A stretch of DNA of 64,000 nt from Rossellomorea arthrocnemi (GCF_904424705.1 NZ_CAJGBF010000014.1:37505-101504); one strand, 5' to 3'. Positions 18,221 through 28,175 are shown, counted from the stretch's first letter. Notes: generated by a model not told the origin, from the sequence alone. Program-made: numbers and translations.

Positions 18221-18245
18221 TTACCCTTAAGATAAACATTTAAAC
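18221..18245 (-). promoter_or_regulatory. sigma-B promoter of ytxGHJ
   Basis: Minus strand GTTTAA (18245-18240), 13-bp spacer, GGGTAA (18226-18221). This matches the general-stress consensus GTTTAA-N13/15-GGGTAT at all but one base. It lies 29 bp upstream of the ytxG start. Confidence 0.75.
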
Positions 18246-18393
18246 ATTATACTAGTATTTCTTCCTCCACAAACAATTTTCCTGCATGAAAAAATAAATA
18301 TTTTTCTTGTTTTAGCATTTCACATTTTCCTTCTCTCATCCATTATCATTTTAGGGTACAATAATAAAGACTACATACAAGGGGGAAAATGAA

Positions 18394-19509
18394 ATGAAAG
18401 ATCCACGTATTGAAAAGCTGGCAAAAAATTTAATTCAATATTCAGTGCAATTACAACCTGGCGAGAAAGTATTGATTGAAAACTTCGGACTGCAGCGGGA
18501 ACTGGTAACGGCACTTGTTAAAGAAGCGTATGCAGCAGGGGGGTATCCTTTCGTATCCATTAAAGATCATGCCGTCGACCGCGCATTATTGATTGGCGCG
18601 CAAGAAGAACAATACAACATGATTGCAAGCTTCGAAGCGAATGTCATGGAGCAAATGGATGCGTATATCGGTTTACGCGCAGGCGATAATATCAGCGAAC
18701 AATCTGATGTACCTGATGAAAAGATGAAAATCCATGGAAATACGATCGGGAAGAAAGTACATAGAGAAATCCGCGTCCCTAAGAAGAAATGGGTCGTGCT
18801 CCGCTATCCTACTTCATCCATGGCACAGTTAGCCAACATGAGTACAGAAGGCTTCGAAGACTTCTACTTCGATGTCTGTAACCTGGACTACAGCAAAATG
18901 GATAAAGCGATGGATAACCTCGTAGAACTCATGAACAACACGGATAAAGTCCGCCTTGTCGGTGAAGGGACGGACCTTACATTCTCCATCAAGGATATCC
19001 CTGCAGTGAAATGTGCAGGACGACTGAACATTCCCGATGGAGAAGTATATAGTGCACCTGTGAAGGATTCAGTGAACGGCGTCATTTCCTACAATACACC
19101 GTCCCCTTATAATGGGTTTACATTCGAAAACGTAAAATTGACTTTCAAAGAAGGTAAGATTGTTGAAGCTACTGCCAACGACACAGACAGAATCAATAAA
19201 ATCTTCGATACGGATGAAGGGGCACGGTATGTTGGGGAATTCGCCATTGGTGTGAATCCATTCATCCAGCATCCGATGCAGGACATCTTATTTGATGAAA
19301 AAATCGACGGCAGCTTCCACTTTACACCGGGTGAATGCTACGAAGAGGCATATAACGGAAATCACTCAAACATCCACTGGGACATGGTAATGATTCAACG
19401 CCCTGAGTATGGCGGTGGAGAAATCTATTTCGATGATGTATTGATTCGAAAAGATGGAAGGTTTGTCATTGACGAGCTTGACGTGTTGAATCCGGAGAAT
19501 TTGAAATAA
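18394..19509 (+). CDS. ampS: M29 family aminopeptidase AmpS
   Basis: A cytoplasmic metallo-aminopeptidase of 371 residues that removes N-terminal amino acids, probably using two cobalt or zinc ions (M29 family). Conserved features include GEGTDLTFS, the Glu-bearing FTPGECYEEAYNGNHSNIHWD segment region with His ligands, and HPMQDILFDEKIDGSFH upstream of it. Length is normal. AAGGGGGAAAATGAA precedes the ATG. Single gene, convergent with murC. Confidence 0.93.
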   Translation: MKDPRIEKLAKNLIQYSVQLQPGEKVLIENFGLQRELVTALVKEAYAAGGYPFVSIKDHAVDRALLIGAQEEQYNMIASFEANVMEQMDAYIGLRAGDNISEQSDVPDEKMKIHGNTIGKKVHREIRVPKKKWVVLRYPTSSMAQLANMSTEGFEDFYFDVCNLDYSKMDKAMDNLVELMNNTDKVRLVGEGTDLTFSIKDIPAVKCAGRLNIPDGEVYSAPVKDSVNGVISYNTPSPYNGFTFENVKLTFKEGKIVEATANDTDRINKIFDTDEGARYVGEFAIGVNPFIQHPMQDILFDEKIDGSFHFTPGECYEEAYNGNHSNIHWDMVMIQRPEYGGGEIYFDDVLIRKDGRFVIDELDVLNPENLK

Positions 19510-19518
19510 GAATGATTG

Positions 19519-19551
19519 AGCCACCGTCATGATGAATGATGGTGGCTTTTA
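19519..19551 (+). terminator. terminator of ampS
   Basis: AGCCACC...GGTGGCT with extended pairing TCAT/ATGA (arms 19519-19530 and 19536-19547) and TTTT. Confidence 0.85.
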
Positions 19552-19561
19552 TGGTGATTTT

Positions 19562-19712
19562 GACAGGTGATTTCTGGTGGTGATTCTTCTGTTCAATTCT
19601 CTTTTGATTTCAACTGTTGATTTTCACCGTTTTTTCTCCTGTTGAATTCTCCTCATTTTTTAACAGGCAAACTCACCCAAATATTCTCCTGTCAAATCAC
19701 CTTTAAACCACA
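19562..19712. repeat. six-copy degenerate array with exact 25-bp period
   Basis: Copies begin at 19564, 19589, 19614, 19639, 19664 and 19689, each starting CTGT or CAGG and continuing YGAATTCTC- or AAATCACC-like. Two copies look like partial complements of the others. It lies between convergent ampS and murC. Confidence 0.75.
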
Positions 19713-19713
19713 A

Positions 19714-19742
19714 AAAAACCGGTTCCCAAAGAACCGGTTCCT
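19714..19742 (-). terminator. terminator of murC
   Basis: AACCGGTTC (about 19717-19725) and GAACCGGTT (19731-19739), with a T run on the minus strand. Confidence 0.9.
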
Positions 19743-19746
19743 ACCT

Positions 19747-21066
19747 TTAATTTTCTTCTTTCACTTGTTCCCCAAGCTTCTGTTCATACGCTTGTTGGAA
19801 CTTTTGAACGTCGCCTGCCCCCATGAAAATAAGCACTGCGTTTTCATGTTTGAGTAAAGCAGTTGTATCTTGTTCATCTATGATTTCGCATCCTTCAATC
19901 TTGCTTTCAAGGTCGTGGATGGAAAGTTTCCCGTGGTTTTCCCTTGCGGAACCGAAGATTTCACATAAATACACTTTGTCAGCGAGACTTAACGTTTCGG
20001 CAAACTCTGTAAGGAAGGTTTGCGTCCGTGTAAATGTGTGAGGCTGGAAGACAGCGATGATCTCTTTTTCAGGATATTTTTGTCTTGCCGAGTCGACGGT
20101 TGCCTTGATTTCAGTCGGATGATGCGCATAGTCATCGATCAGGATCTGTGAGCCCACTTCTTTCTCGGAGAAACGGCGTTTGACTCCTTTAAATGTGCTC
20201 AGTCGTTCTTGAACGATAGCTGTATCGAGCTCTTCATAGTGACAAATGGCGATGACAGACAAGGCGTTCATGATGTTATGGTCGCCGAATGTCGGGATTT
20301 TGAATGAGGCATAAAATTCATTCCGTACGAATACATCGAATGATGTACCCGACCTGTCCCTCGATACGTTTCTCGCCTGGAAGTCATTTTCCTCAGCGAA
20401 GCCATAAAACACCACCGGTACCTGAGCCTGGATCTTTTGTAACTGTTCGTCATCCCCGCATGCAATGATTCCTTTTTTCACCTGCATGGCCATCTCCTGG
20501 AATGCGGAAAAGACGTCATCCACATTGGCAAAATAGTCGGGATGATCGAAATCAATATTCGTCATAATGGCATAGTCTGGGAAATAAGACAGGAAGTGAC
20601 GACGGTATTCGCACGCTTCGAATACAAAGTACTTTGCATCCACTTCGCCTTTACCTGTTCCATCCCCGATCAGGAAGGACGTCGGCTTTGCGCCACTAAT
20701 GACATGCGCCAATAAACCGGTTGTGGACGTTTTTCCGTGTGCACCGGTTACTGCTACGCTTGTGAATTCCTGCATGAAGTCACCAAGAAATTTATGGTAT
20801 CTGGTAACAGGCAGACCTTGTTCCACGGCAGCCTGAATTTCTTCATGGGTATCCGGAAAAGCATTGCCTGCAATCACATGCATATCCCCTCCAATGTTTT
20901 CTTTTTGGAATGGGAGAATTTTTATATTTGAATCATCCAGTGCCTTCTGGGTAAAGAAATACTTATCTACGTCAGATCCTTGGACCTCGTAGTCCATATC
21001 GTGGAGTATTTGGGCTAACGCACTCATGCCCGACCCCTTAATTCCTACGAAATGATATATCGTCAT
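19747..21066 (-). CDS. murC: UDP-N-acetylmuramate--L-alanine ligase
   Basis: ATP-dependent ligase that adds L-alanine to UDP-MurNAc, the first amino-acid step of peptidoglycan precursor synthesis in the cytoplasm. It has 439 residues: UDP-binding Rossmann part ([15 protein letters not shown]), ATP loop [12 protein letters not shown] (about 106-117), catalytic-domain motif [10 protein letters not shown], and a C-terminal ligase domain. Length and motifs are normal. TTGGAGGTTCT precedes the ATG. It lies downstream of a gene of unknown function and the nicotinate phosphoribosyltransferase relative on the same strand. Confidence 0.97.
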   Translation of the reverse strand: MTIYHFVGIKGSGMSALAQILHDMDYEVQGSDVDKYFFTQKALDDSNIKILPFQKENIGGDMHVIAGNAFPDTHEEIQAAVEQGLPVTRYHKFLGDFMQEFTSVAVTGAHGKTSTTGLLAHVISGAKPTSFLIGDGTGKGEVDAKYFVFEACEYRRHFLSYFPDYAIMTNIDFDHPDYFANVDDVFSAFQEMAMQVKKGIIACGDDEQLQKIQAQVPVVFYGFAEENDFQARNVSRDRSGTSFDVFVRNEFYASFKIPTFGDHNIMNALSVIAICHYEELDTAIVQERLSTFKGVKRRFSEKEVGSQILIDDYAHHPTEIKATVDSARQKYPEKEIIAVFQPHTFTRTQTFLTEFAETLSLADKVYLCEIFGSARENHGKLSIHDLESKIEGCEIIDEQDTTALLKHENAVLIFMGAGDVQKFQQAYEQKLGEQVKEEN

Positions 21067-21224
21067 AATAGAACCTCCAACAATCGTCTATCTAAAAGCA
21101 TTATATGAAATCAATATTTATTTTGCCATCGGTCTTTCGCTTTCGATATTGAGTTTAGAAGAAAGTAAACATTCTTCAACTTGAAACATTATATCATTTT
21201 TTAAAATCCCTGACCATGTACAAG

Positions 21225-21881
21225 CTACGAAAGGCTGGATAGAATGAAGTTTGGCGCTTCTTCTTTTAAGAATGTTCTCCATAATACCCCAGTTTTTTGA
21301 TTCATTTGACCGTAATGATTTTTAAGGTTCGTTACAACATCCTGTGAATCCACGTAGAAAACAGGACCTAAGATCCACTGGTGGACAACCAGCGGGACTT
21401 TCCTCACGAAATACACCTGCCCTTCCACCATTTCCTTTTCCATACAATCATGGTTCAATTTAACAAGTGCCTCATCACCATGAATGATGTGCCGGCAGTA
21501 TATGCTTTGTCCATCTTTTTGCATCACTTTGATCGGTTCCCAGGCAGCAGTCAATACCACTGCACCAAGAAGTTTGGTTGATTCAGGCAAAGGATGCGAC
21601 TGGAGAAATTGAAAAAATAGGGTCTGACCCTTAATGGTTTTATAGTCGAACAGAAACCATTCTTGAAATAATTTCTCGACATCTTTAGACAAACGGTCAT
21701 CATCTTGTTGAAGAAAACGCTTGGAAAATATCATCTTTGCCCTTACTTTTTCTCTTATATTGGTTTCCTTCCAGGCGTAATCATACGCTTTCCGGTAAAG
21801 GTCCTTTATGTGATCCTCTGCGATCTTCTGCTTTTTCTGTCTAAACTGTTCAAGATCCAAAGTACTTTCCTGTTCTTGCAT
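21225..21881 (-). CDS. conserved protein of unknown function
   Basis: A 218-residue, mostly helical, charged and soluble protein without signal peptide or membrane segment. Aromatic-rich stretches (EWFLFDYKTIKGQTLFFQFL, VYFVRKVPLVVHQWILGPVF) suggest a compact globular fold. The region KTIKGQTLFFQFL resembles the nucleic-acid-associated YecA/SEC-C neighbouring motifs only loosely. I do not recognise it. It follows the nicotinate phosphoribosyltransferase-like gene by 8 bp, so the two are probably cotranscribed. Confidence 0.7.
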   Translation of the reverse strand: MQEQESTLDLEQFRQKKQKIAEDHIKDLYRKAYDYAWKETNIREKVRAKMIFSKRFLQQDDDRLSKDVEKLFQEWFLFDYKTIKGQTLFFQFLQSHPLPESTKLLGAVVLTAAWEPIKVMQKDGQSIYCRHIIHGDEALVKLNHDCMEKEMVEGQVYFVRKVPLVVHQWILGPVFYVDSQDVVTNLKNHYGQMNQKTGVLWRTFLKEEAPNFILSSLS

Positions 21882-21889
21882 GTTCTCAC

Positions 21890-22993
21890 CTATTCGAATT
21901 CTACTTTTTCCAGTCGAGAGTTAGGGCGAAGCTTTCTCCCTGCCTTTGCTTCAGGGGAACCGTCGATGACGACATTATCACCCGTAAATCCGACATGGAT
22001 CTTCAAGAGGCTGCTTCCCACCCCGTACATATCTACTGGAACTTGATTTTCCTCAAACTGGCGGATTCGGTCTTCATTGAAACCGCCTGACACCACAATC
22101 TTGACGTGATTGTATCCTTCTTCATCCAAAGCATTTCTCAATGCATTGATAAGCTGCATATTGACCCCGCGTGGATCAAAGGTTCCAAGCACATGCTGAT
22201 TACGAAGGAAATATTTATCGATCATCATTCTTGATGTATCTACCCTTACCCCTTTTAATTCTTGTCCAAACTCTCTTGCAACCTTTAAGGAATCGGTTAT
22301 GACATCGTTGTTATAATCGACAAGGGCAATGAGTTCATCTTCAGGAAAGGTTTCCTTGTACGCTTTCGTGGCTTCGACGATATCCCCATTAAATAATTGG
22401 ATGAGGGCATGAGGCATGGTCCCCATCCCCTTTTTCCCCCACCATTCGTTCATGGCGTGTGTCGCCTGGGCGGTGGATCCACCGATGAATGCCGCATATC
22501 CATCCCCGGCCTGCTGGGTGAAATGATCATCCCGGTCACCCATGAAGATAACCGGCTTCTGCTGCCCTGAGATGGATGCAGCTTTCATGACATTATAAAC
22601 GCTTGTGGCAACGGACGTTCTTCTGGCAAGGATGCCGTCAATGATGCCTTCTAAATAGCCAAAGTCCTGGTAACGCCCCTTGATGGTGAGCACAGTTTCA
22701 AAAGGAGAAATCTGGTCCCCATCCTTTAAGGAGTGGATTTCAAGATTTTGCGGATTATCAGCGAATGTATGCAGAAGAGCAATCACTTCATCTGTTCCAC
22801 AAATGACGGCATGGGTCTTTTGAAAAAATTGCATGGTCACGAACGCATCCGGCTTTTTCTTCTTGGCGATTTCTTTCGTCTTCAAAAAATAAACAGCTGA
22901 AAACCAGCCATCCTTGATTCTTTCATCAAACTTAAATGTATGATTGGTCAACCTGTTGAGTTTCCCTTGAAGTTTCAATTCGATTTCTTTCAT
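21890..22993 (-). CDS. nicotinate phosphoribosyltransferase family protein
   Basis: A 367-residue type II phosphoribosyltransferase-fold protein, expected to convert nicotinate and PRPP to nicotinate mononucleotide (NAD salvage). Visible are the N-terminal alpha/beta part, the repeated-His region GDRDDHFTQQAGDGYAAFIGG-like core, and the barrel motifs GVRVDTSR and VVSGGFNEDRI with VDMYGVGSSL. It is shorter than the main PncB of bacilli (about 490 aa), so substrate or partner may differ. ATG 22993 is preferred, 8 bases after AAGGAG. It lies between sftA and the unknown gene, same strand. Confidence 0.85.
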   Translation of the reverse strand: MKEIELKLQGKLNRLTNHTFKFDERIKDGWFSAVYFLKTKEIAKKKKPDAFVTMQFFQKTHAVICGTDEVIALLHTFADNPQNLEIHSLKDGDQISPFETVLTIKGRYQDFGYLEGIIDGILARRTSVATSVYNVMKAASISGQQKPVIFMGDRDDHFTQQAGDGYAAFIGGSTAQATHAMNEWWGKKGMGTMPHALIQLFNGDIVEATKAYKETFPEDELIALVDYNNDVITDSLKVAREFGQELKGVRVDTSRMMIDKYFLRNQHVLGTFDPRGVNMQLINALRNALDEEGYNHVKIVVSGGFNEDRIRQFEENQVPVDMYGVGSSLLKIHVGFTGDNVVIDGSPEAKAGRKLRPNSRLEKVEFE

Positions 22994-23104
22994 CACTAAA
23001 GCTCCTTATGGCACTTCCTACACAAAAATAATAGGTATTCTGTTTACTGAGTCCTTATTGGACAGATATAAACAGAATACCATGTATTAAATATTTGTAC
23101 TAGT

Positions 23105-25846
23105 CTAGGCCAATGTCTCCAATTCACTTTCAGAGATCAGGATATCCCTTGGTTTACTGCCTCTCGACTCGGAGATGATTCCATTACTCTCCATCATTTC
23201 CATCAATCTTGCTGCCCGGTTATAACCGATCCTGAAGCGGCGCTGTAAGCTTGATGCTGATGCCCCGCCCTGATCGACGACAAATTCGCACGCTTCTAAA
23301 AATAATTCATCTTCTTCCTCGGTAACCTGTGCTTTCTTGATCAATTCATCCTGTTGGAAGAGATAGTCCGGTTCTCTTTGCTCTCTTACATGATTGATGA
23401 TGTCATCGATTTCGTCATCGGATACGAACGTACCCTGCAAGCGGACGGGTTTGGATGATCCATTTTCAAGGAAGAGCATATCTCCCTTACCGAGCAGTCG
23501 CTCGGCACCGCTCCCATCTATGATTGTTCTTGAGTCAACGCTTGAAGATACGGAAAATGCGACTCTTGTCGGCACATTCGCTTTAATCAGACCTGTGATG
23601 ACATCGACTGAAGGACGCTGAGTGGCAATGATCAAGTGAATTCCACAGGCACGTGCCTTCTGGGCGATTCGGCATATTGCTTCTTCTACATCTGCTGGAG
23701 ACATCATCATCAAATCAGCCAACTCATCAATAACGATCACTAAATATGGGAGCATATCGCTGTATTGTTTATTTCGCTTGGCCAATTCATTGAATCGCTT
23801 AATATCCCGCACACCGGTGTGGGCAAATAATTCGTATCGTCTTTCCATTTCCTCCACGGCCCACTTTAGTGCTGCAGTCGCTGCTTTCACATCGGTGATT
23901 ACTGGACTCACCAGGTGTGGAATCCGATTATACGGGGCAAGCTCGACCATCTTCGGATCAATGAGAAGCATCTTTAGTTCATCAGGTGATGCCTTGTACA
24001 AAAGACTGACGAGAATTGAATTGATACACACACTTTTACCAGAACCCGTGGCCCCTGCTATGAGACCATGTGGCATCTTGCTGAGGTCTGTCACGATGGG
24101 CTGGCCGGATATATCCAGTCCCAGTACAGCGGTCAAAGGGGAAGACGGCTCTTGAAACGCAGGGCTTGCGATGACTTCACTGATGCAGACCGGCCGGCTC
24201 TCCCTGTTCGGCACCTCAATACCGATCGTATGCTTACCGGGTATCGGTGCTTCCATCCGGATGTCCTTGGCTGCCAGGCTCAGCTTTATATCATCTGTTA
24301 GATTTGTAATTTTATTGACCTTTACCCCTGGTTCCGGTTGAACCTCGAATCGTGTGACCGACGGCCCCTGGGTGACATTCACGACTTTTGCCCTGACGTT
24401 GAAATTATGAAGGGTCTCATCCAGTAATAGTCTTTGAGAATCCAGCCACTCTCCACTCAGTTCCTTTGAAACCGGCGGCATCAGATAATCCAATTCCGGA
24501 AAGACATAGTCTCTCGTTCTTTTCGATGATGAGCTTAATTCACTGTAACTCTTTACTGCTTCTTCCCCTTGGACTTGCTTCTGTTGAGATGTCTTCTCTT
24601 CTGAATACTGAAGGTCTTCAGGTGTTTCTTCCTGTCGTGCCTCCTTGACAGGAGTTGTCTGGGCCGTTGGTTCAGTTGTCCTTTGTCTCTCCACTGCAGG
24701 AGCAGTTTCTGTACGTCCAATGGATTTACGACTATCCATCTGCCGCTTATCCTGTTTGAGCATTAATACGTTAAAAGGAAGATGTGACCTCTTTCGTTTT
24801 TGAGGCTCTTCCTTGACCGGTTCTGACGGAACAGCTGCTTCAGATTCCCCCTCTTCAAGACTCTCTTCATCAGGATCCTCTGCAGTTGTCTTTTCTTCAA
24901 AAGAAGGAGACTCCTCCCGGACAGGCGCTTCCATGACAGAATCTCGAGACTCCTGAATGATTGTCGATTGAGCGGGAGAATCCAAATCTTGGACGGGTTC
25001 ATAATGTCTTGACATATCAGGTTCTTCTATCAGCGCTCCCGGTTCTGTTACAAGTGAACCACCTTCACTTGGTGTGTGGGCAGTGCCTACAACCTCCATT
25101 TCCTCCTCATGATCCCCATGCTCTGTTTCAGCATTTCGGGTTCCTTGTATCTTTTCAGTCTGATCCGGTTGATCTGCAGGTTGTTCATAAGTAGGTGTCT
25201 TTTCTTTCACTTCTTCTTTCAGTGACTCTACCGGTTCTGTAACTTCTGATTCGATCAGAACGGAAGACGTCTTTTCTTCTAAAGGAATGGAGTCCTCTGC
25301 AATTGATATAGCTTTATGATCAATGACTGATTCTTTCCTTTCTTCTTCACTATGTAAAAACTTCTTCAGTTCGTATTCGACGCTTTCTTCTTTTTTAACT
25401 GGTCTTCCTTTAAAACCATAAATAGGCGATGGAATTTCCGTAGGGGTAAATGGCCGGCTGTTTCCTTTTTCTACTTTTGGTGCTTTCTTTGTTTTGACAG
25501 GGGTGGAATGGGTTTCTTCTTTCCATTTCCGGCTGCCCGAAGATTGGTTTCGATCCTTCTTCTCCTGTTCCTTGGGATGCTCTTCTTTTTCCTGATTTCT
25601 TCGTGTTCTCCGCGGACGCTCTCTGTTTTCCCCATCGGATATAAGGGGGAATCGGAAATTCCCTTTAGGATATTGATAGGTCATCCTTGCTTCTACATCA
25701 CGAGAATGGCTGGGCCCTGCTATATGTTTACGTTCAGTTTTTTTCGGTTCGATTTTCTGAACATCGTCGTGGTTTTCATCATAATACTCTTCAAATTGTT
25801 CATCATTATCTGATAATTTACCAAATATTTTTTTAATCCAACTCAC
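23105..25846 (-). CDS. sftA: septum-associated DNA translocase SftA (FtsK/SpoIIIE family)
   Basis: Soluble FtsK-type ATP-driven translocase that clears DNA from the closing division septum. About 913 residues. No N-terminal membrane helices; a long acidic/Pro/Glu low-complexity linker fills about 40-430. The FtsK core has Walker A GATGSGKS, Walker B PYLVIVIDELADL, and a C-terminal winged-helix gamma domain (RRFRIGYNRAARLMEMMES). The start is chosen by the SftA N-terminus MSW(I/L)KK: GTG 25846. ATG 25852 or 25867 is possible; the ribosome site is weak. B. subtilis SftA has about 950 residues, the linker being variable. Confidence 0.93.
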   Translation of the reverse strand: MSWIKKIFGKLSDNDEQFEEYYDENHDDVQKIEPKKTERKHIAGPSHSRDVEARMTYQYPKGNFRFPLISDGENRERPRRTRRNQEKEEHPKEQEKKDRNQSSGSRKWKEETHSTPVKTKKAPKVEKGNSRPFTPTEIPSPIYGFKGRPVKKEESVEYELKKFLHSEEERKESVIDHKAISIAEDSIPLEEKTSSVLIESEVTEPVESLKEEVKEKTPTYEQPADQPDQTEKIQGTRNAETEHGDHEEEMEVVGTAHTPSEGGSLVTEPGALIEEPDMSRHYEPVQDLDSPAQSTIIQESRDSVMEAPVREESPSFEEKTTAEDPDEESLEEGESEAAVPSEPVKEEPQKRKRSHLPFNVLMLKQDKRQMDSRKSIGRTETAPAVERQRTTEPTAQTTPVKEARQEETPEDLQYSEEKTSQQKQVQGEEAVKSYSELSSSSKRTRDYVFPELDYLMPPVSKELSGEWLDSQRLLLDETLHNFNVRAKVVNVTQGPSVTRFEVQPEPGVKVNKITNLTDDIKLSLAAKDIRMEAPIPGKHTIGIEVPNRESRPVCISEVIASPAFQEPSSPLTAVLGLDISGQPIVTDLSKMPHGLIAGATGSGKSVCINSILVSLLYKASPDELKMLLIDPKMVELAPYNRIPHLVSPVITDVKAATAALKWAVEEMERRYELFAHTGVRDIKRFNELAKRNKQYSDMLPYLVIVIDELADLMMMSPADVEEAICRIAQKARACGIHLIIATQRPSVDVITGLIKANVPTRVAFSVSSSVDSRTIIDGSGAERLLGKGDMLFLENGSSKPVRLQGTFVSDDEIDDIINHVREQREPDYLFQQDELIKKAQVTEEEDELFLEACEFVVDQGGASASSLQRRFRIGYNRAARLMEMMESNGIISESRGSKPRDILISESELETLA

Positions 25847-25980
25847 AAACATCACTCTTTCTTTCATACTTACTATTTATTTTATCAGTTAAAGAGAAAA
25901 ATTCGAGTCATTTCGATAGAATAAGAGAATTGTTAAAGAATTGTGTCGAAACAAACATAGGCGTAAAGAGAATGTAACAC

Positions 25981-26143
25981 GAAAAGCGCAGGCGGCTGGG
26001 GAGTCCCGACAAGCACAACGGGAAAATCCCAAAAGGCGCTTTTTGCCTTATGGGATTTTTCCGTTGTGACCTCGAGGGACTAGCCGCCGGAGCTAGACAA
26101 TCCGAAAAGCGCAGGCGGCTTGCTCAGGCCCGACAAGCATTCC
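25981..26143 (+). repeat. 126-bp GAAAAGCGG repeat (full plus truncated copy)
   Basis: The full copy is 25981-26103, with arms GGCGGCT/AGCCGCC, AGTCCC/GGGACT, CACAACGG/CCGTTGTG and AATCCC/GGGATT. A second copy starts at 26104 and breaks off after about 40 bases, near a lone TATGAGC at 26153. It lies upstream of sftA, in the 25847-26281 gap where I see no gene. Confidence 0.85.
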
Positions 26144-26281
26144 TTTCTAATTTATGAGCATTTTGTCGAAATATCCCGACCTGACACTCCGTCGCTGAGC
26201 ACTTCATTGATCAATCCTAGCATGTTTCAAAATACCGCACTTCAAATCCCTTCAACAACCTGTCACTCATACGAAAAAAAT

Positions 26282-26308
26282 ACCCGGGCCCACACCGGAC
26301 CCAGGTAT
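26282..26308 (-). terminator. terminator of ytpR
   Basis: ACCCGGGCCC and GGACCCAGGT arms with G-U pairs, followed on the minus strand by a T-rich tract. Confidence 0.7.
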
Positions 26309-26314
26309 ACTTTT

Positions 26315-26920
26315 TTAAGCTGTAAAAGGTTGACCCACTTGATATGTATCTTCTAGAACCAGGATGCCTTTTTCTTGAGGGGCATCTGGAAGGGCAAGTT
26401 CCTTGGCAGAGCAAATCATGCCTGATGAAGCCACTCCGCGGAGCTCTGCATCCTTAATGACCATACCGCTTGGCATAATAGCGCCCACTTTCGCCACCAC
26501 GACTTTTTGTCCTTTATCAACGTTTGGTGCACCACAGACGATTTGCAGGGTTCCTTCCCCAACATCCACGGTACATATATTCAGCTTGTCTGCATTTGGA
26601 TGCTTTTCTTTTTCAGACACATACCCAACCACGAACTTTGGTGAAAAATCTGCTTCCAATTCCTCATTGAAACCGTTCTTCTTGATGGCTTCATTGATCA
26701 ATTTGAGCTTTTCATCATTCATCTCGACAGGTCCCACTTCGCTTACATCCAAATACTTTGATGCTTGAAATAGGTTATAACCAAGTGTTTTCCCTGTTTT
26801 TTCATCAAACAAACGTGCAGCATCTTCTTTTCTTTCGTGTTGAACTTCTCCTTCGAATCCTGGATCCAGTGTAACGATCAGGGTATCCCCAATGCCTTCC
26901 AAGTTGTAAAATACGTTCAT
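26315..26920 (-). CDS. ytpR: YtpR, tRNA-binding domain protein
   Basis: A 201-residue protein with an N-terminal DUF4479-type domain (about 1-85). The C-terminal OB-fold tRNA-binding domain is related to that of phenylalanyl-tRNA synthetase beta and EMAP-II ([19 protein letters not shown], about 90-108; [23 protein letters not shown]). It presumably binds structured RNA; the cellular role is unproven. The ATG overlaps the ytpQ stop as TAATG, indicating translational coupling. Confidence 0.93.
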   Translation of the reverse strand: MNVFYNLEGIGDTLIVTLDPGFEGEVQHERKEDAARLFDEKTGKTLGYNLFQASKYLDVSEVGPVEMNDEKLKLINEAIKKNGFNEELEADFSPKFVVGYVSEKEKHPNADKLNICTVDVGEGTLQIVCGAPNVDKGQKVVVAKVGAIMPSGMVIKDAELRGVASSGMICSAKELALPDAPQEKGILVLEDTYQVGQPFTA

Positions 26921-27729
26921 TATTTCTTCTCCCTTTCCTTTTTGCGATTTTTAGCCAAAATGAAGATCGGCTCCAATTCCCCTTCTTCATAGACGAAAGA
27001 TAACGCCGTAATCGGTACATTTCCTGTCGTAAAGAAACTCATAGTCATCTGTGCCAGGACATCGTAGCCTGTTTCATTACGAATATCCCCGATGACTAAT
27101 ACATCCTGATGCGGCACTGATACCGTCATCTCACCTTGAATATCCTTACTTACCTGTTTTAAAAAGGCGTCATTCAAAATGCGACTGGCATCGTATCCAT
27201 CGTTATTGTTGAGGAAGTAGAAGATGTTTCCTGCTACTTCATCCTTCTTCATGTCCGTCGTTAAGCTTCTGACATTGAATAGAGCTGTCTCCTTCATCTG
27301 CTCGTGGGTCCATCCTTCAGCCTTAAGCATGTTCTCATCCAACAGGCGGTAGGTTTTCCCTAAATCAACAGCATAGTAGATGCGTGTTTCAGCCGTATGA
27401 TCATCTGTGACGAGGGCAATCCCGTCATTAGATTCGGTGGCAAATGAGGTTGAACGGATCACTGGAAAGACCTTTTTCTGTTTACTGCCAAGTTCCGTTT
27501 CCGTCCCCATTACGTTTAACGCTTCTTCTACGTAATAGACCACTTCGTCGATAATAGATTTATTGTTTTCTTTCCATTTTGAGACGATCGGGGGAAGGGC
27601 AACGGTGATCCCTTTTTTCGTATCCGTGTTTTCAATTCTCAGTGAATCTTTGTCTCGATCATATGTAAACGTACGATTCGGCTTCTCTAATCGTTCCTGG
27701 AGTAAACCTTTTAGCTTTTTTATGTCCAA
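26920..27729 (-). CDS. ytpQ: YtpQ, DUF1444 family protein
   Basis: A 269-residue cytoplasmic protein of the DUF1444 family, function unknown, co-conserved with ytpR and ytpP in bacilli. I place the start at TTG 27729 (MDIKKLKG...), preceded by AAAGGAGGATC. The frame stays open 204 bases further upstream, but that part translates a repeat element (about 27790-27905) and is not protein-like. The acidic/hydrophobic core includes [11 protein letters not shown] and [15 protein letters not shown]. The stop overlaps ytpR by one base. Confidence 0.9.
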   Translation of the reverse strand: MDIKKLKGLLQERLEKPNRTFTYDRDKDSLRIENTDTKKGITVALPPIVSKWKENNKSIIDEVVYYVEEALNVMGTETELGSKQKKVFPVIRSTSFATESNDGIALVTDDHTAETRIYYAVDLGKTYRLLDENMLKAEGWTHEQMKETALFNVRSLTTDMKKDEVAGNIFYFLNNNDGYDASRILNDAFLKQVSKDIQGEMTVSVPHQDVLVIGDIRNETGYDVLAQMTMSFFTTGNVPITALSFVYEEGELEPIFILAKNRKKEREKK

Positions 27730-27784
27730 AACTGATCCTCCTTTGTTTTTGCTTTTAGACTTTGTTCTGAAACATATTTTATAG

Positions 27785-27906
27785 AAGAGAGGGGCAGTCC
27801 TCTTCAGGTGCCCGCTTTCCACGGGGCAGTCGGTGACCTGTGAGGACTCACCTTCGCAACAATTCCCGCGGGAGTCGAGAATCACCTTTCTCGATATAGA
27901 AAAATC
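27785..27906. repeat. Bacillus-type intergenic repeat, degraded
   Basis: Contains CAGGTGCCCGCTTTCCACGG, then GTGAGGACTCACC and CCCGCGGGAGTCG. It is the inverse orientation of the modules at 3066-3152 and is related to the element at 48280. The rest of the gap to 28134 holds no recognisable gene. Confidence 0.55.
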
Positions 27907-28132
27907 TAAGTAATCCCAACCTCTATCAAACAACCTTGTTCTAACATGATCAAAGCGAAGAAGTACAAATCAGCCCAGACGCCTTGATATTGTTTTAAAA
28001 CAATCTTTGTAAAAGAGCTACCTTTTATAATAGAAAGTAATGGCTTCATCACTCTCAAGTTTGATTAATTACTTATAACATTTTACATCAAAATGAAGAG
28101 AATTCAAAAGGAACCTGTTTCTATTCAGGCAA

Positions 28133-28170
28133 AAAGAAAAGGGATCCCATCTTTAGGTGATCCCTTTTCT
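28133..28170 (-). terminator. terminator of ytpP
   Basis: AAAAGGGATC (28137-28146) and GATCCCTTTT (28159-28168), followed on the minus strand by CTTTTT. Confidence 0.9.
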
Positions 28171-28175
28171 TTCGA

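Noticed and set aside
26920..27933. 337-residue version of YtpQ
   Set aside because: The extra 68 residues translate a repeat element; AAAGGAGG and TTG at 27729 mark the true start.
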